A stretch of DNA of 64,000 bases from Leuconostoc miyukkimchii (GCF_019656055.1 NZ_BPKY01000001.1:62001-126000); one strand, 5' to 3'; numbered from the stretch's first letter, positions 45,789 through 55,876 are shown. Translations and numbers: made by a program. Notes: a model not told the origin generated them from the sequence alone.

Positions 45789-47144
45789 ATGAAAAAAAAA
45801 TTACTTAAATTTATATATCTCTTAGTTGTCAATCTAATAATTAGTGCAATTTTTGGTATTGGCATGTCTTTTAATATGCAACAATGGGCGTTTATCGTTA
45901 CTTTGATGCTTCTGGTAACACTCAGTGGTGTTTATATGGCAAAATTTTGGGAAACTAGACAATATAAAGAACTACAAGTTATGCAAGAGCGCATGCTAGC
46001 AACTGTTGAGGGTCACGAACCACGTGGTGTGTTAACAGAGCCAGATTCGTCATATTTTAAGTTGATTCGTCAATTTAATACATTACAAAACTATATTCGA
46101 CAATCACAGGAAAAATCTCAAAGAGATGTGACAAACTATCAATCGCTATTGGCGAGTTTACCAGTAGGTGTGATTAATGTGAATAGACGTCATATGATTG
46201 ATGTATTTAATGAAACTGCCGCTGACTTATTAGGGTTGCAACAACCAAATACACCGATTTTGGAGAGTCTGGTTATTCGACAATTTACTTTGTCGGAATT
46301 AATTACACAAACTTTCAATACAAGACGAAACCAACAGTCTATTTTAAATCTACAAATAAATGGTGAAATAAAACAATATGAGGTGACAACGTTGTTTCAC
46401 CAAGGAGATCTTACCAACTCGGAGGTCATGATTATTTTGTATGATCTCACATCTGTGTTACAAGTTGAACGTATGCAGTCAGATTTTTTAGCCAATGCTT
46501 CGCACGAGCTTAAGACACCACTAACTGCAATTACCGGTTTTGTTGAAACACTACAAGGATCTGCGGGTGATGATGCTGCGACACGAAAACAATTTTTACA
46601 GATAGTTGCTGAAGAGGCGCAACGTTTGTCGTCTTTGGTTGTTGATATTTTATCCTTATCACGGGTACAACAAAAAAATGACACTATGCCTACTAAATTA
46701 ATGATTAAAAATATGATTGATGAACAGTGGCAACACATTCAGCCTGCTGCTGCGATCAAAAATGTGACTTTTAAAAATGAAGTTGCAGAGCATATTTCTG
46801 TACAAGGAACCAAAAACGATGTCGAAACAATTTTACAAAACTTGCTCATCAATGCTGTAAAGTATAATGTGAACAATGGTAGCATTAACGTCACGATGTA
46901 TAAAGATCATCAACATTGGCAAATTAATGTTAAGGATTCTGGTATTGGCATTCCTAAGAATCAACAATCCAGAATTTTTGAACGCTTTTATCGTGGGGAT
47001 GAGTCTCGACAGCGTCAAATTGCTAGTGGAACAGGACTAGGATTAGCCATTGTTAACGAGATTGTAAGTAAGCACAACGGAGAAGTAAAAGTGAACTCAC
47101 AAGTTGGTGTTGGGACCACTATTAGTGTGACGTTACCATTGTAA
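45789..47144 (+). CDS. phoR: Sensor histidine kinase PhoR
   Basis: 451 residues: two membrane helices (about 5-27 and 32-54), a PAS-like region (about 115-215), then HisKA with H239 in NASHELKTPLTAI and an HATPase domain (ILQNLLINAVKYN, DSGIGIPKNQQSRIFERFYR, GTGLGLAIV). ATG 45789 follows GGAG by seven bases; an in-frame start at 45699 would run through the terminator. Partner of PhoP. No obvious promoter between the pstS1 terminator and this gene, so expression may rely on read-through. Confidence 0.93.
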   Translation: MKKKLLKFIYLLVVNLIISAIFGIGMSFNMQQWAFIVTLMLLVTLSGVYMAKFWETRQYKELQVMQERMLATVEGHEPRGVLTEPDSSYFKLIRQFNTLQNYIRQSQEKSQRDVTNYQSLLASLPVGVINVNRRHMIDVFNETAADLLGLQQPNTPILESLVIRQFTLSELITQTFNTRRNQQSILNLQINGEIKQYEVTTLFHQGDLTNSEVMIILYDLTSVLQVERMQSDFLANASHELKTPLTAITGFVETLQGSAGDDAATRKQFLQIVAEEAQRLSSLVVDILSLSRVQQKNDTMPTKLMIKNMIDEQWQHIQPAAAIKNVTFKNEVAEHISVQGTKNDVETILQNLLINAVKYNVNNGSINVTMYKDHQHWQINVKDSGIGIPKNQQSRIFERFYRGDESRQRQIASGTGLGLAIVNEIVSKHNGEVKVNSQVGVGTTISVTLPL

Positions 47145-47152
47145 TTATTTTC

Positions 47153-47191
47153 TTTACATAACCTTTACAAAACACAGCTAATACATTTACA
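47153..47191 (+). promoter_or_regulatory. Candidate PhoP box upstream of pstS2
   Basis: TTTACA occurs at 47153, 47164 and 47186, that is at 11-base intervals with one degenerate repeat at 47175. Direct TT(A/T/C)ACA repeats at about one helical turn are the known PhoP-binding pattern of Bacillus. AAGATAATATAA downstream may supply the -10. Confidence 0.65.
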
Positions 47192-47241
47192 TCATTTTAA
47201 GATAATATAAGGGTAGTAGTTTAATCTTGGGAGGCATTATC

Positions 47242-48123
47242 ATGTCGAAATCGCATCGCGGAACAATTGTGACTACAGTTGTTGCCGTCGCCGTTGTAGC
47301 AGCACTTGGAACTGCTTACGCAACACGAGAAAAAGGTAGTTCAGGAACGTCAATTACAGCTGTTGGTTCAACGGCTTTACAACCGTTCGTTGAAGCAGCC
47401 GGTGAAGAGTATGCAAAAACTAACCTTGGCACTTTTATTAACGTGCAAGGTGGTGGGACCGGAACAGGCTTGAGCCAGGTGTCACAGGGTGCTGTGGATC
47501 TCGGTAATTCGGATGTATTTGCCGAAGAAAAAGATGGTATTGATGCCAAAAAGCTAGTAGATCATCAGGTTGCTGTTGTTGGTATTGCACCACTTTTAAA
47601 TAAGAATATTGGTATTACTGATTTATCAATAAAACAACTGCAAGCCGTGTTTACCGGTAAAGTAACTAACTGGAATCAGGTGGGTGGTAAAAATCAAAAA
47701 ATTGTCATCATTAACCGCGCTGCTGGTTCTGGAACACGCGCAACATTTGAAAAATTTGGTTTAAAAGGTGCACAAAGTATCGAAGCACAAGAGCAAGACT
47801 CATCTGGTATGGTACGTTCAATTGTTGCTACAACACCTGGTGCAATATCATATACCGCTTTTGGTTATATTGATAAAACTGTTGTTGCAGCTTCAGTCGA
47901 TCATATAGCACCAACAAATAAAAATGTTGCAGCCGGTAAGTATCCAATCTGGTCGTATGAACATATTTATACAAATGGTAAACCTAAACCAGCAGTTGCT
48001 AAATTTTTGAAGTACCTCACATCAGAGGAAATACAAAGTACTTTGGTACCGAAACTAGGCTATATTTCCATTCATGACATGCGTGTCATACGTCAAGTGG
48101 ATGGTGAAATAACGGTAAAATAA
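47242..48123 (+). CDS. pstS: Phosphate-binding protein PstS (copy 2)
   Basis: 293 residues, same blocks as copy 1: VGSTALQPFVEAAG, VQGGGTGTGLSQV, FTGKVTNWNQVGG, INRAAGSGTRATFEK. N-terminal hydrophobic segment (about 8-24, VVAVAVVAALGTAYA) with an Ala-x-Ala-like end and no cysteine. ATG 47242 follows GGGAGG by seven bases. It is the first gene of the Pho-box promoter and heads pstC-pstA-pstB1-pstB2-phoU. Confidence 0.94.
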   Translation: MSKSHRGTIVTTVVAVAVVAALGTAYATREKGSSGTSITAVGSTALQPFVEAAGEEYAKTNLGTFINVQGGGTGTGLSQVSQGAVDLGNSDVFAEEKDGIDAKKLVDHQVAVVGIAPLLNKNIGITDLSIKQLQAVFTGKVTNWNQVGGKNQKIVIINRAAGSGTRATFEKFGLKGAQSIEAQEQDSSGMVRSIVATTPGAISYTAFGYIDKTVVAASVDHIAPTNKNVAAGKYPIWSYEHIYTNGKPKPAVAKFLKYLTSEEIQSTLVPKLGYISIHDMRVIRQVDGEITVK

Positions 48124-48164
48124 GGCAAGATTGCGTGTTTTAAAAAATTGCAAATTTGTCTTAT
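48121..48164 (+). other. Long imperfect hairpin between pstS2 and pstC
   Basis: AAGGCAAGATTGCGT can pair with ATTGCAAATTTGTCTT, with wobble pairs, around an A/T loop. There is no adjacent T run, so it looks like an mRNA-processing or attenuation element that would keep pstS2 above pstCAB. Confidence 0.45.
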
Positions 48165-48225
48165 CATTATTGTTTTTACAAGAAAAGAAAATGCGCCTAA
48201 TGATATTTGATGCGCTGGAGATAAA

Positions 48226-49149
48226 ATGGATAAGATTACACAGAAGTTAATGCAAAAATCTGAATCAACGAAAAAGGATTCATTGGGGCGTGCCATTAGT
48301 TTGGCAGCGTTGTCATTGATTGTTATTGTTGTTATCTCGATTTTTACTTTCGTTATGAGTCGCGGTTTGTCAACTTTTTTTCATGACGGTGTACACGTTA
48401 AAGATTTTTTACTTGGATCAACATGGAATCCATCAGTTATCAACCCACAGACTAAACAACCCTATATTGGTGCCTTGCCAATGATTCTGGGATCATTTAT
48501 TGTAACATTTTTAGCAGCAATTGTCGCGACACCTTTTGCTATTGGAACATCACTATTTATGACCGAAATTGCACAAAAACGTGGTGCAAAAATTATGCAA
48601 CCAATTATTGAATTATTAGTTGGTATACCATCAGTTGTTTATGGTGTTATTGGTTTGACAGTTATTGTACCGTTTATAAGACAGATTTTTGGTGGTTCAG
48701 GATTTGGTATTTTGTCTGGAACAATTGTATTATTCGTGATGATTTTACCAACAATTACATCAATGACTGTTGATACCTTAAAATCAGTACCACGCCATTA
48801 TCGTGAATCTGCTTTAGCAATTGGCGCAACACGTTGGCAAATGATTTACAAGGTTGTGTTGCGAGCAGCGACACCGGGTATTTTAACTGCGATTGTGTTT
48901 GGTATGGCACGTGCTTTTGGTGAAGCATTAGCTGTTCAAATGGTAATTGGAAATGCTGCCTTAATGCCACATGACTTGACATCTCCTGCTTCAACATTAA
49001 CATCAGTACTGACGATGGGTATAGGAAATACCGTCATGGGTTCATTACAAAATGATGTTTTGTGGACGTTGGCAATGATTCTACTTTTGATGTCGTTAGT
49101 ATTTAACCTAGTTGTGCGAGCAATTGGGCGTAAAGGAGAGCTAAAGTAA
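48226..49149 (+). CDS. pstC: Phosphate ABC transporter permease PstC
   Basis: 307 residues, six membrane helices, with ESALAIGATRWQMIYKVVLR as the EAA loop and ELLVGIPSVVYG as the family block; the hydrophilic loop NPQTKQPYIGALPMILGS precedes it. GGAG precedes ATG 48226. One-base overlap with pstA. Confidence 0.96.
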   Translation: MDKITQKLMQKSESTKKDSLGRAISLAALSLIVIVVISIFTFVMSRGLSTFFHDGVHVKDFLLGSTWNPSVINPQTKQPYIGALPMILGSFIVTFLAAIVATPFAIGTSLFMTEIAQKRGAKIMQPIIELLVGIPSVVYGVIGLTVIVPFIRQIFGGSGFGILSGTIVLFVMILPTITSMTVDTLKSVPRHYRESALAIGATRWQMIYKVVLRAATPGILTAIVFGMARAFGEALAVQMVIGNAALMPHDLTSPASTLTSVLTMGIGNTVMGSLQNDVLWTLAMILLLMSLVFNLVVRAIGRKGELK

Positions 49150-50033
49150 TGAATGCAAAAACTGCTGATAAAATAGCAACGGGTGTGATTTATGCAATTT
49201 CTGGCATTGTGGCTTTAATTTTAATTTCAATGTTAGCGTTTATTCTAATTCGTGGTGTGCCTCATTTATCTTGGCACTTCTTAACATCACCAGCAAGGGC
49301 TTTTGAAGCTGGTGGCGGTATTGGGATTCAACTTTTTAATTCCTTTTATCTATTAATATTAGCTATGTTGATTAGTTTTCCAATCGCATTAGGCGCAGCA
49401 ATTTATTTAAATGAATACGCAAAAAAAGGACGATTTACAAGTATTGTACGTACCGCAATTGAAATTTTGAGTTCTTTACCTTCGGTTGTTGTTGGTTTGT
49501 TTGGATTTTTGATATTTGTTGTTCAGTTTGGCTTTGGATTTTCTATTCTATCTGGTGCTATTGCACTAACTATTTTCAATTTACCATTATTAACTCGTTC
49601 AATTGAAACGAGTTTAGCACAAATTCCTAATTTGCAACGTGAAGCTGGTTCAGCATTAGGATTATCACGATGGGAAACTGTCATACATGTTATTTTACCC
49701 GCAGCAGTACCTTCGATTGTCACAGGTGTCGTTTTATCCGCAGGTCGTGTTTTTGGTGAAGCTGCTGCGTTAATTTATACGGCTGGGCAATCTGCACCTG
49801 CGTTAAACTTTGCTGATTGGAATCCATTTAACATTTCAAGTCCATTAAATCCGATGAGACCTGCTGAAACATTGGCGGTTCATATTTGGAAAATTAATTC
49901 GGAAGGTATTATGCCCGACTTAAATGCTGTATCTGCCGGTGCATCTGCTGTCTTGATTATTGTTGTCTTGCTATTTAACTTTAGCGCACGCAAAATTGGT
50001 GCAAAGCTATATAAAAAGCTGACAAGTGCCTAA
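49149..50033 (+). CDS. pstA: Phosphate ABC transporter permease PstA
   Basis: 294 residues, six membrane helices. EILSSLPSVVVGLFGFL and REAGSALGLSRWETVIHVILP are the conserved permease blocks and GRVFGEAAALIYTAGQ the PstA-specific one. Overlaps pstC by one base; GGAGAG ribosome site. Confidence 0.96.
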   Translation: MNAKTADKIATGVIYAISGIVALILISMLAFILIRGVPHLSWHFLTSPARAFEAGGGIGIQLFNSFYLLILAMLISFPIALGAAIYLNEYAKKGRFTSIVRTAIEILSSLPSVVVGLFGFLIFVVQFGFGFSILSGAIALTIFNLPLLTRSIETSLAQIPNLQREAGSALGLSRWETVIHVILPAAVPSIVTGVVLSAGRVFGEAAALIYTAGQSAPALNFADWNPFNISSPLNPMRPAETLAVHIWKINSEGIMPDLNAVSAGASAVLIIVVLLFNFSARKIGAKLYKKLTSA

Positions 50034-50087
50034 GTATAATTAGTAATATTTCAAATTAGCGTAAACAAATAGAGTTATGGAGAAAAA

Positions 50088-50927
50088 ATGGTTAATAATA
50101 GTGATTTAAAACCAGTGAGTGAATTTATCACGGAAGATAAACCAGAACGCTACATTCATGATATGAGTACCGATAAACATGAAATTGCAATATCAACAAA
50201 AGATCTGCAAGTGTATTATGGGGATAATTTAGCGTTAAGTGAAGGCGATCTGGCGTTTGAACGTTACAAAATTACGAGTTTAATTGGTGCGTCTGGTTCA
50301 GGTAAATCAACATTTTTACGTTCTTTGAATCGCATGAATGACAGTGTTGCCACTGTTAAAGGAAATATCATGTATCGTGGCCTTGATATTAACAAAAAAG
50401 CAATTGATGTTTATGAGATGCGACGCCATATTGGCATGGTATTCCAACGTCCAAATCCTTTTGCTAAATCAATTTACAATAATATTACTTTTGCCCTTAC
50501 TCAGCGTGGACACTACACGAAGCAGGAACTTGATGAAATTGTTGAAACAAGTTTGAAACAGGCTGCATTGTGGGACCAAGTTAAAGATGAATTGAATAAG
50601 TCAGCCTTATCATTGTCTGGTGGTCAGGCACAACGGTTAGTTATTGCACGAGCGCTAGCATTGAAACCTGATATTTTACTATTAGACGAACCATCCAGTG
50701 CATTAGATCCGATTTCTTCTGCTCAGGTTGAAGATACATTGCTTGAATTGAAAAATCAATATACAATTATAATTGTGACACACAACATGCAGCAAGCTGC
50801 GCGTATTAGTGATTATACAGCTTTCTTCCATATGGGAAAGGTCATTGAATATGATTTAACACGTAAAATTTTTACTAGGCCTAAAGTTGCGTTGACAAAT
50901 GATTACATTTCGGGGAACTTCGGATGA
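50088..50927 (+). CDS. pstB: Phosphate ABC transporter ATP-binding protein PstB (first copy)
   Basis: 279 residues with an extra polar N-terminal stretch of about 30. Walker [27 protein letters not shown], signature [15 protein letters not shown], Walker [14 protein letters not shown], switch [21 protein letters not shown]. The signature region reads GGQAQR where the second copy reads GGQQQR. Preceded by GGAG; overlaps the second pstB by four bases. Confidence 0.95.
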   Translation: MVNNSDLKPVSEFITEDKPERYIHDMSTDKHEIAISTKDLQVYYGDNLALSEGDLAFERYKITSLIGASGSGKSTFLRSLNRMNDSVATVKGNIMYRGLDINKKAIDVYEMRRHIGMVFQRPNPFAKSIYNNITFALTQRGHYTKQELDEIVETSLKQAALWDQVKDELNKSALSLSGGQAQRLVIARALALKPDILLLDEPSSALDPISSAQVEDTLLELKNQYTIIIVTHNMQQAARISDYTAFFHMGKVIEYDLTRKIFTRPKVALTNDYISGNFG

Positions 50928-51694
50928 CAGATAGTAAACAAAAAAACATACTTGAGACGCGTGATGTGAAATTATGGTACGGTCAAAAGGAAGCATTGCA
51001 TGGCATTAATTTAAATTTTCCTCAAAAGGGAATCACAGCGTTAATTGGACCCTCTGGGTCAGGGAAATCAACTTATCTACGTGCAATCAATCGGATGCAT
51101 GATTTAGAAGAAAATATAACTGTTACTGGATCATTTAATTTTAATGGTACTGACATTTATGCACCAACAACCGATACGGTTGATTTGCGTAAACGCATTG
51201 GGATGGTGTTCCAACAGCCTAATCCTTTTCCATTCTCAATCTATGAAAATGTTATTTTCGGTTTGAAATTGGCAGGAATTAAAGACAAGTCAGCGTTGGA
51301 TGAAGCGGTAGAAAAATCTTTAAAACAGGCTTCACTATGGGATGAGGTAAAAGACGATTTACATAAGTCAGCACTTGGCTTGTCTGGTGGACAACAGCAA
51401 CGAGTTTCCTTGGCTCGTGTTCTGGCAACATCACCAGAATTATTATTATTAGATGAACCAACGTCAGCTTTAGATCCAGTTTCTAGTCATAATATTGAAG
51501 AAACACTATTGAACTTACGTAATGATTATGCGATGATTATTGTTACACATTCAATGTCTCAAGCGTCCCGTATTTCAGACCGCACAGCTTTCTTTTTAAG
51601 TGGTAATTTGATTGAGTTGGACGACACGAAACATATTTTCTTGAACCCACAAAAACAAGAAACACAAGACTATGTTAGTGGACGGTTTGGGTGA
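50924..51694 (+). CDS. pstB: Phosphate ABC transporter ATP-binding protein PstB (second copy)
   Basis: 256 residues. Walker [27 protein letters not shown], signature [15 protein letters not shown], Walker [32 protein letters not shown]. Two PstB genes in tandem are usual in Lactobacillales; they may form a heterodimer. Upstream coupling by ATGA overlap. Confidence 0.95.
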   Translation: MTDSKQKNILETRDVKLWYGQKEALHGINLNFPQKGITALIGPSGSGKSTYLRAINRMHDLEENITVTGSFNFNGTDIYAPTTDTVDLRKRIGMVFQQPNPFPFSIYENVIFGLKLAGIKDKSALDEAVEKSLKQASLWDEVKDDLHKSALGLSGGQQQRVSLARVLATSPELLLLDEPTSALDPVSSHNIEETLLNLRNDYAMIIVTHSMSQASRISDRTAFFLSGNLIELDDTKHIFLNPQKQETQDYVSGRFG

Positions 51695-51731
51695 TCACAT
51701 GGAAGCTACAGTTAAGAAAAGGAGAAACACT

Positions 51732-52406
51732 ATGCGACGATTATTTGATGAAGAGCTAGCAGATTTAGATAATTCATTCACAGAAATGGGTATGCTCGTT
51801 GCCCAAACAATTCAAAAATCTGTGCAATCTTTTGTAGATCATGATCGTGAAGGGGCAAAAGCCATTTTAGAAAATGATCATCAAATTAACGAAAGAGAAG
51901 CAGCAATTGAGAAAAAAACTTTTGAAATGATTGCGTTATACCAACCCGTAACGACTGATTTGCGTGAAATTGTGACTATTTTAAAAGCTGTTTCAGTCTT
52001 AGAACGAATGGGTGATCAAGCGCGCAATATTGCAAATTCAACGATTCGTGTCAAAGGAACTAAGCACATTTCAGGTGTTGAAGTGGCACTGGGCGAAATG
52101 GGCGAACAAGTAGCTAAAATGGTGTCTGCTGTTATGGACTACTACATTAAAAATGATGCATTAGGTGCAGAGTCAATTGCTGAGCAAAACCAAACCTTAT
52201 CAAAACGTGCAGCACAAGTACGCTTTGATTCCGTTGAAGGCATGAAGGAAGATGCAGAATTAGTTGATTCAGCCGCCGATTACTTGGTAATTGCAGGATA
52301 TTTGAAGCGTATAGGCGATTATACAACAGACATTGCAGAATGGATTGTTTATAAGCGGACTGGTAAAATTATCGAGCTAAATCCTGGATACAATTACTTT
52401 ATTTAA
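51732..52406 (+). CDS. phoU: Phosphate transport regulator PhoU
   Basis: 224 residues, two three-helix PhoU bundles with metal-binding segments EKKTFEMIALYQPVTTDL, ERMGDQARNIAN and KRIGDYTTDIAEW. It restrains Pst transport and PhoR signalling when phosphate is ample. ATG 51732 follows AAGGAG by eight bases; the longer in-frame reading from 51672 overlaps pstB2 and is not supported. Confidence 0.95.
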   Translation: MRRLFDEELADLDNSFTEMGMLVAQTIQKSVQSFVDHDREGAKAILENDHQINEREAAIEKKTFEMIALYQPVTTDLREIVTILKAVSVLERMGDQARNIANSTIRVKGTKHISGVEVALGEMGEQVAKMVSAVMDYYIKNDALGAESIAEQNQTLSKRAAQVRFDSVEGMKEDAELVDSAADYLVIAGYLKRIGDYTTDIAEWIVYKRTGKIIELNPGYNYFI

Positions 52407-52463
52407 TTGAGTAAAATTTTGTTGTCGTAGGCGACTATGTTGCAATTAATAAGTCTTTTAATG

Positions 52464-52493
52464 AACGATTAGATTGAATTTTAATCGTTTTTT
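52464..52493 (+). terminator. Intrinsic terminator after phoU
   Basis: ACGATTA and TAATCGT pair around a loop of about eight bases, then six T. Confidence 0.85.
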
Positions 52494-52514
52494 GTGTCTC
52501 ATAGTGAAAAGTTT

Positions 52515-52523
52515 TGGTATAAT
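52515..52523 (+). promoter_or_regulatory. Extended -10 promoter for yvlD-hprK-gpsA
   Basis: TGGTATAAT is a perfect extended -10; no close -35 at ideal spacing. Leader of about 70 bases to the first start. Confidence 0.65.
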
Positions 52524-52601
52524 GAAGGTATTGTATATTATTCATCAAGCGTATGATAACAATATGTTAAGCGCTTACAAAATGTTACACTAGGAGGAAA
52601 T

Positions 52602-52958
52602 ATGCGTTTTTTAGCACGATTAGCGATAACAATGCTTGTCTTTTTAATTATATCAGCACTTTTCCCAATTGAATTTCGTGTTGATAACTGGGTAACTGCT
52701 TTAGGTGCAGCATTAGTTTTGGCGGTATTAAACACCATTATCAAGCCAATATTAACTATATTGACATTACCCTTAACGTTTCTAACATTTGGTTTATTTA
52801 CCATTGTTATTAATGCCATTATGCTAGAAATGACGGCCAATCTTGTTGGTGGTTTTGAATTTGCAAGCTTTGGTTGGGCAATGTTCACAGCCATTATTTT
52901 GTCAATTGTAAACACACTCTTAACAAGTGATTTAGGCGTACACGTAGAAAGAAAATAA
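52602..52958 (+). CDS. Holin-like four-helix membrane protein, YvlD family
   Basis: 118 residues with four membrane helices; the block LNTIIKPILTILTLPLTFLT is typical of this family (phage holin family 4 / YvlD). In Bacillus the relative belongs to a cell-envelope stress operon. AGGAGG precedes ATG and only one base separates it from hprK, so it is likely co-transcribed with it. Function unknown. Confidence 0.85.
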   Translation: MRFLARLAITMLVFLIISALFPIEFRVDNWVTALGAALVLAVLNTIIKPILTILTLPLTFLTFGLFTIVINAIMLEMTANLVGGFEFASFGWAMFTAIILSIVNTLLTSDLGVHVERK

Positions 52959-52959
52959 A

Positions 52960-53922
52960 ATGGCACAAAATTCTGTAACAGTTAGACAATTAGTAGAAAA
53001 CACACGTCTAGATATTGTGGCTGGAGAGCAATATCTAGAACGTTTAATCACCACAGCAGATATTTCACGACCTGGATTAGAAATGACCGGTTATTTCAAT
53101 TACTATGCACCAGAACGTGTGCAATTACTTGGTATTACAGAAACATCATTTTCAGAACGTATGGGTCATGAAGAATTACTGATGGTTTTTCGGCGAATGG
53201 CAGATATTAAAACACCAGCATTCGTTGTATCAACAGGTTTACCAATTAGTGATGAATTGAAACAAGCGGCTGATGAGGCAAAAATTCCAATTTTGACGTC
53301 TACTTTGACATCGTCACGGATTTTATCTAACATGACATATTACTTAGGCGGTCAGTTAGCACCGCGTGAAAATGTTCACGGTGTGTTAATTGATGTTCAT
53401 GGTTTGGGTGTTTTGATCACTGGAGATGCTGGTATTGGAAAAACAGAATCTGCATTGGAGTTGATTCAGCAAGACAAAGCAAGATTAGTTGCCGACGATC
53501 GCGTAGACATTTATCAAGAAGACGAAGAACGTTTAATTGGTGAGCCCAATGGCGTTTTACGTAACATGATGGAAATACGCGGAGTCGGTATCATTGATGT
53601 ACAACAGGTATACGGAGCGGTTTCTGTTCGTTCACATGCAACAATTGCTCTGAATATTCATTTATCAAATGGTAAAATTGGTGAGGCTAATTTTGATCGT
53701 TTGGGTAATGATAATGATACACTTGAAATTTTAGGTGTAAAAATCAAAAGAATGGTTGTACCAGTAACTCCAGGACGTAATACGGCGAGTGTGATTGATG
53801 CTGCTGCTGTAAAGTTCCGTACGGCTAATATGGGTATTGATGCCTTAAAAACACTTGAAGAACGTATGTCTGAAGAAATGATTAAAAACGAAAAAAAAGA
53901 TCTGGAGAGCAAAAATGACTAA
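52960..53922 (+). CDS. hprK: HPr kinase/phosphorylase
   Basis: Phosphorylates and dephosphorylates Ser46 of HPr, which makes it the sensor of carbon catabolite control through CcpA. 320 residues: N-terminal domain, then a kinase domain with P-loop GDAGIGKTESALELI near 155, the catalytic VADDRVD, and the signature MEIRGVGIIDV. The ribosome site is within the end of the preceding gene. Overlaps gpsA by eight bases. The lgt gene usually found between hprK and gpsA in Lactobacillales is missing. Confidence 0.97.
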   Translation: MAQNSVTVRQLVENTRLDIVAGEQYLERLITTADISRPGLEMTGYFNYYAPERVQLLGITETSFSERMGHEELLMVFRRMADIKTPAFVVSTGLPISDELKQAADEAKIPILTSTLTSSRILSNMTYYLGGQLAPRENVHGVLIDVHGLGVLITGDAGIGKTESALELIQQDKARLVADDRVDIYQEDEERLIGEPNGVLRNMMEIRGVGIIDVQQVYGAVSVRSHATIALNIHLSNGKIGEANFDRLGNDNDTLEILGVKIKRMVVPVTPGRNTASVIDAAAVKFRTANMGIDALKTLEERMSEEMIKNEKKDLESKND

Positions 53923-54925
53923 AATAGCTGTGCTCGGTGCCGGTTCTTGGGGAACTGCATTAGCTAATACTGCTTCAGAAAATGGACATGATGTCCGTTT
54001 GTGGACACATAATTCAGATCAAGTTGAAGAAATTAATCAGCGTCATACAAATCACAAATATCTACCTAATGCTGTATTAGTCCCATCTCTTATTGCAACT
54101 GACGACATGGCAACGGCTGTTAAAGAAGTTGAAATCGTTTTAAGTGTCGTACCCACCAAAGCGGTCCGAGAAGTGGCTAAACAGTTAGCAGCTGTCTTGA
54201 CTGAACAATCGCATAAAATTATTCTAGCTCATGCAACTAAAGGGTTAGAACAAGGCACATATAAAAGAATTTCTGAAATGTTAGCCGAAGAGGTGCCAGA
54301 GACATATAGATCTGCCTTAGTCGTTATTTCGGGTCCATCTCATGCAGAAGATGTCATCAAACATGATCTAACTGCCGTTTCTATTGGTAGTTCAGATGAA
54401 TATGCGGCACAATTAGTGCAACGTGTGTTGTCAAATGACACTTTTCGCGCATATACAAATCATGACTTACTTGGTTCTGAGCTATTTGCGGCTTTGAAAA
54501 ATATTGTGGCGATTGCATCAGGGGCTTTAGTCGGTCTAGGCTACGGTGTGAATGCTCAAGCTGCATTGTTAACGAGAAGCTTAGTTGAAATGCGAGCACT
54601 TGGTTTAGCAATGGGCGCGGAAGAAAAAACACTTTATGAACTAGCTGGGATTGGTGATCTAATTGTCACTGGCATGTCTCCAAATTCACGTAATTATCGT
54701 GCTGGTCTCGGTTTGGGTGAAGGTAAGAGTTTGCAGCAAGTGACAGAGGACATGGGAATGGTGATTGAAGGCGTGAACACGACCAAAGCAGTTTATGATT
54801 TTTCGAAAACCTATCATGTCGATATGCCCATTACGGATGCCGTTTATCAAGTTTTATATGAAAATAAACCATTAAGAGATGTCATTAAAGAACTGATGGC
54901 TAGACCATTAAAATCTGAAGATTAA
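53915..54925 (+). CDS. gpsA: Glycerol-3-phosphate dehydrogenase, NAD(P)
   Basis: Makes sn-glycerol-3-phosphate for phospholipids, feeding PlsX/PlsY and later pgsA. 336 residues. IAVLGAGSWGTALA is the nucleotide-binding motif; SGPSHAED, the catalytic lysine in ALKNIVAIASG and GIGDLIVT follow. GGAG ribosome site within hprK. Confidence 0.97.
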   Translation: MTKIAVLGAGSWGTALANTASENGHDVRLWTHNSDQVEEINQRHTNHKYLPNAVLVPSLIATDDMATAVKEVEIVLSVVPTKAVREVAKQLAAVLTEQSHKIILAHATKGLEQGTYKRISEMLAEEVPETYRSALVVISGPSHAEDVIKHDLTAVSIGSSDEYAAQLVQRVLSNDTFRAYTNHDLLGSELFAALKNIVAIASGALVGLGYGVNAQAALLTRSLVEMRALGLAMGAEEKTLYELAGIGDLIVTGMSPNSRNYRAGLGLGEGKSLQQVTEDMGMVIEGVNTTKAVYDFSKTYHVDMPITDAVYQVLYENKPLRDVIKELMARPLKSED

Positions 54926-54970
54926 TCAAAACTATGTCCTATAAGACAAATAAGAAAGAGAGTTATTAAA

Positions 54971-55843
54971 ATGAAACCAGTACGTAAAGCAGTTATTCCA
55001 GCAGCCGGACTTGGCACACGCTTTTTACCAGCTACTAAAGCTTTGGCAAAAGAGATGTTACCAATTGTTGACACACCTACAATCGAATATATTGTGCGTG
55101 AAGCTATTGCCTCTGGCATTGAGGATATTGTGATTGTTGATGGTAAGTCTAAACGATCAATTGAAGATCACTTCGATTCAAATCCTGAATTAGAGAATAA
55201 TTTACGTGACAAAGGCAAGGATGAACTATTAAAAATAGTACAAGAAACAACCGACATTAATATGTACTTTATCCGTCAATCACATCCTAAGGGACTTGGG
55301 GATGCTGTTCTCACAGCTAAAGCCTTTATTGGCGATGAGCCCTTTGTTGTCCTTCTTGGTGATGATTTGATGGAGGACGAGGTACCTTTAACAAAACAAT
55401 TAATTGAACGTTATGAAGAAACTGGCGAATCAACTTTGGCCGTGATGAAGGTTCCTCATGATCAAGTTTCTGAGTATGGTGTAATTGATCCAGCAGCGGA
55501 AGCGTCTGATGGCCTGTACCGTGTCAAATCGTTTGTTGAAAAACCTAAACCAGAAGATGCCCCTTCAGACTTGGCAATTATTGGTCGTTACTTGTTAACA
55601 CCTGAAATTTTTGAAGAGTTAGAAAATACACAACCAGGTAAAGGAAATGAAATTCAATTGACAGATGCAATTGACTCATTAAACAATCGACAACATGTCT
55701 ATGCACATGAATTCAAGGGCAGTCGATACGATATCGGATCAAAAATTGGCTTTTTAGAAACTAATATTGAGTTTGGATTGAAACATCCACAAACAAAAGA
55801 TCAGCTACGTGCTTATATAAAAGAGCTTGCAGCAAAACTATAA
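54971..55843 (+). CDS. galU: UTP-glucose-1-phosphate uridylyltransferase
   Basis: Makes UDP-glucose from glucose-1-phosphate and UTP, for exopolysaccharide, glycolipid and Leloir metabolism. 290 residues. [24 protein letters not shown] carries the nucleotide signature G-x-G-T-R-x6-K; VEKP and [11 protein letters not shown] follow. The glucose-1-phosphate may come from sucrose phosphorylase encoded 2.6 kb downstream. Confidence 0.97.
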   Translation: MKPVRKAVIPAAGLGTRFLPATKALAKEMLPIVDTPTIEYIVREAIASGIEDIVIVDGKSKRSIEDHFDSNPELENNLRDKGKDELLKIVQETTDINMYFIRQSHPKGLGDAVLTAKAFIGDEPFVVLLGDDLMEDEVPLTKQLIERYEETGESTLAVMKVPHDQVSEYGVIDPAAEASDGLYRVKSFVEKPKPEDAPSDLAIIGRYLLTPEIFEELENTQPGKGNEIQLTDAIDSLNNRQHVYAHEFKGSRYDIGSKIGFLETNIEFGLKHPQTKDQLRAYIKELAAKL

Positions 55844-55876
55844 TTAAATTACAAATGGTGATTAAGAAGTTAAAAT

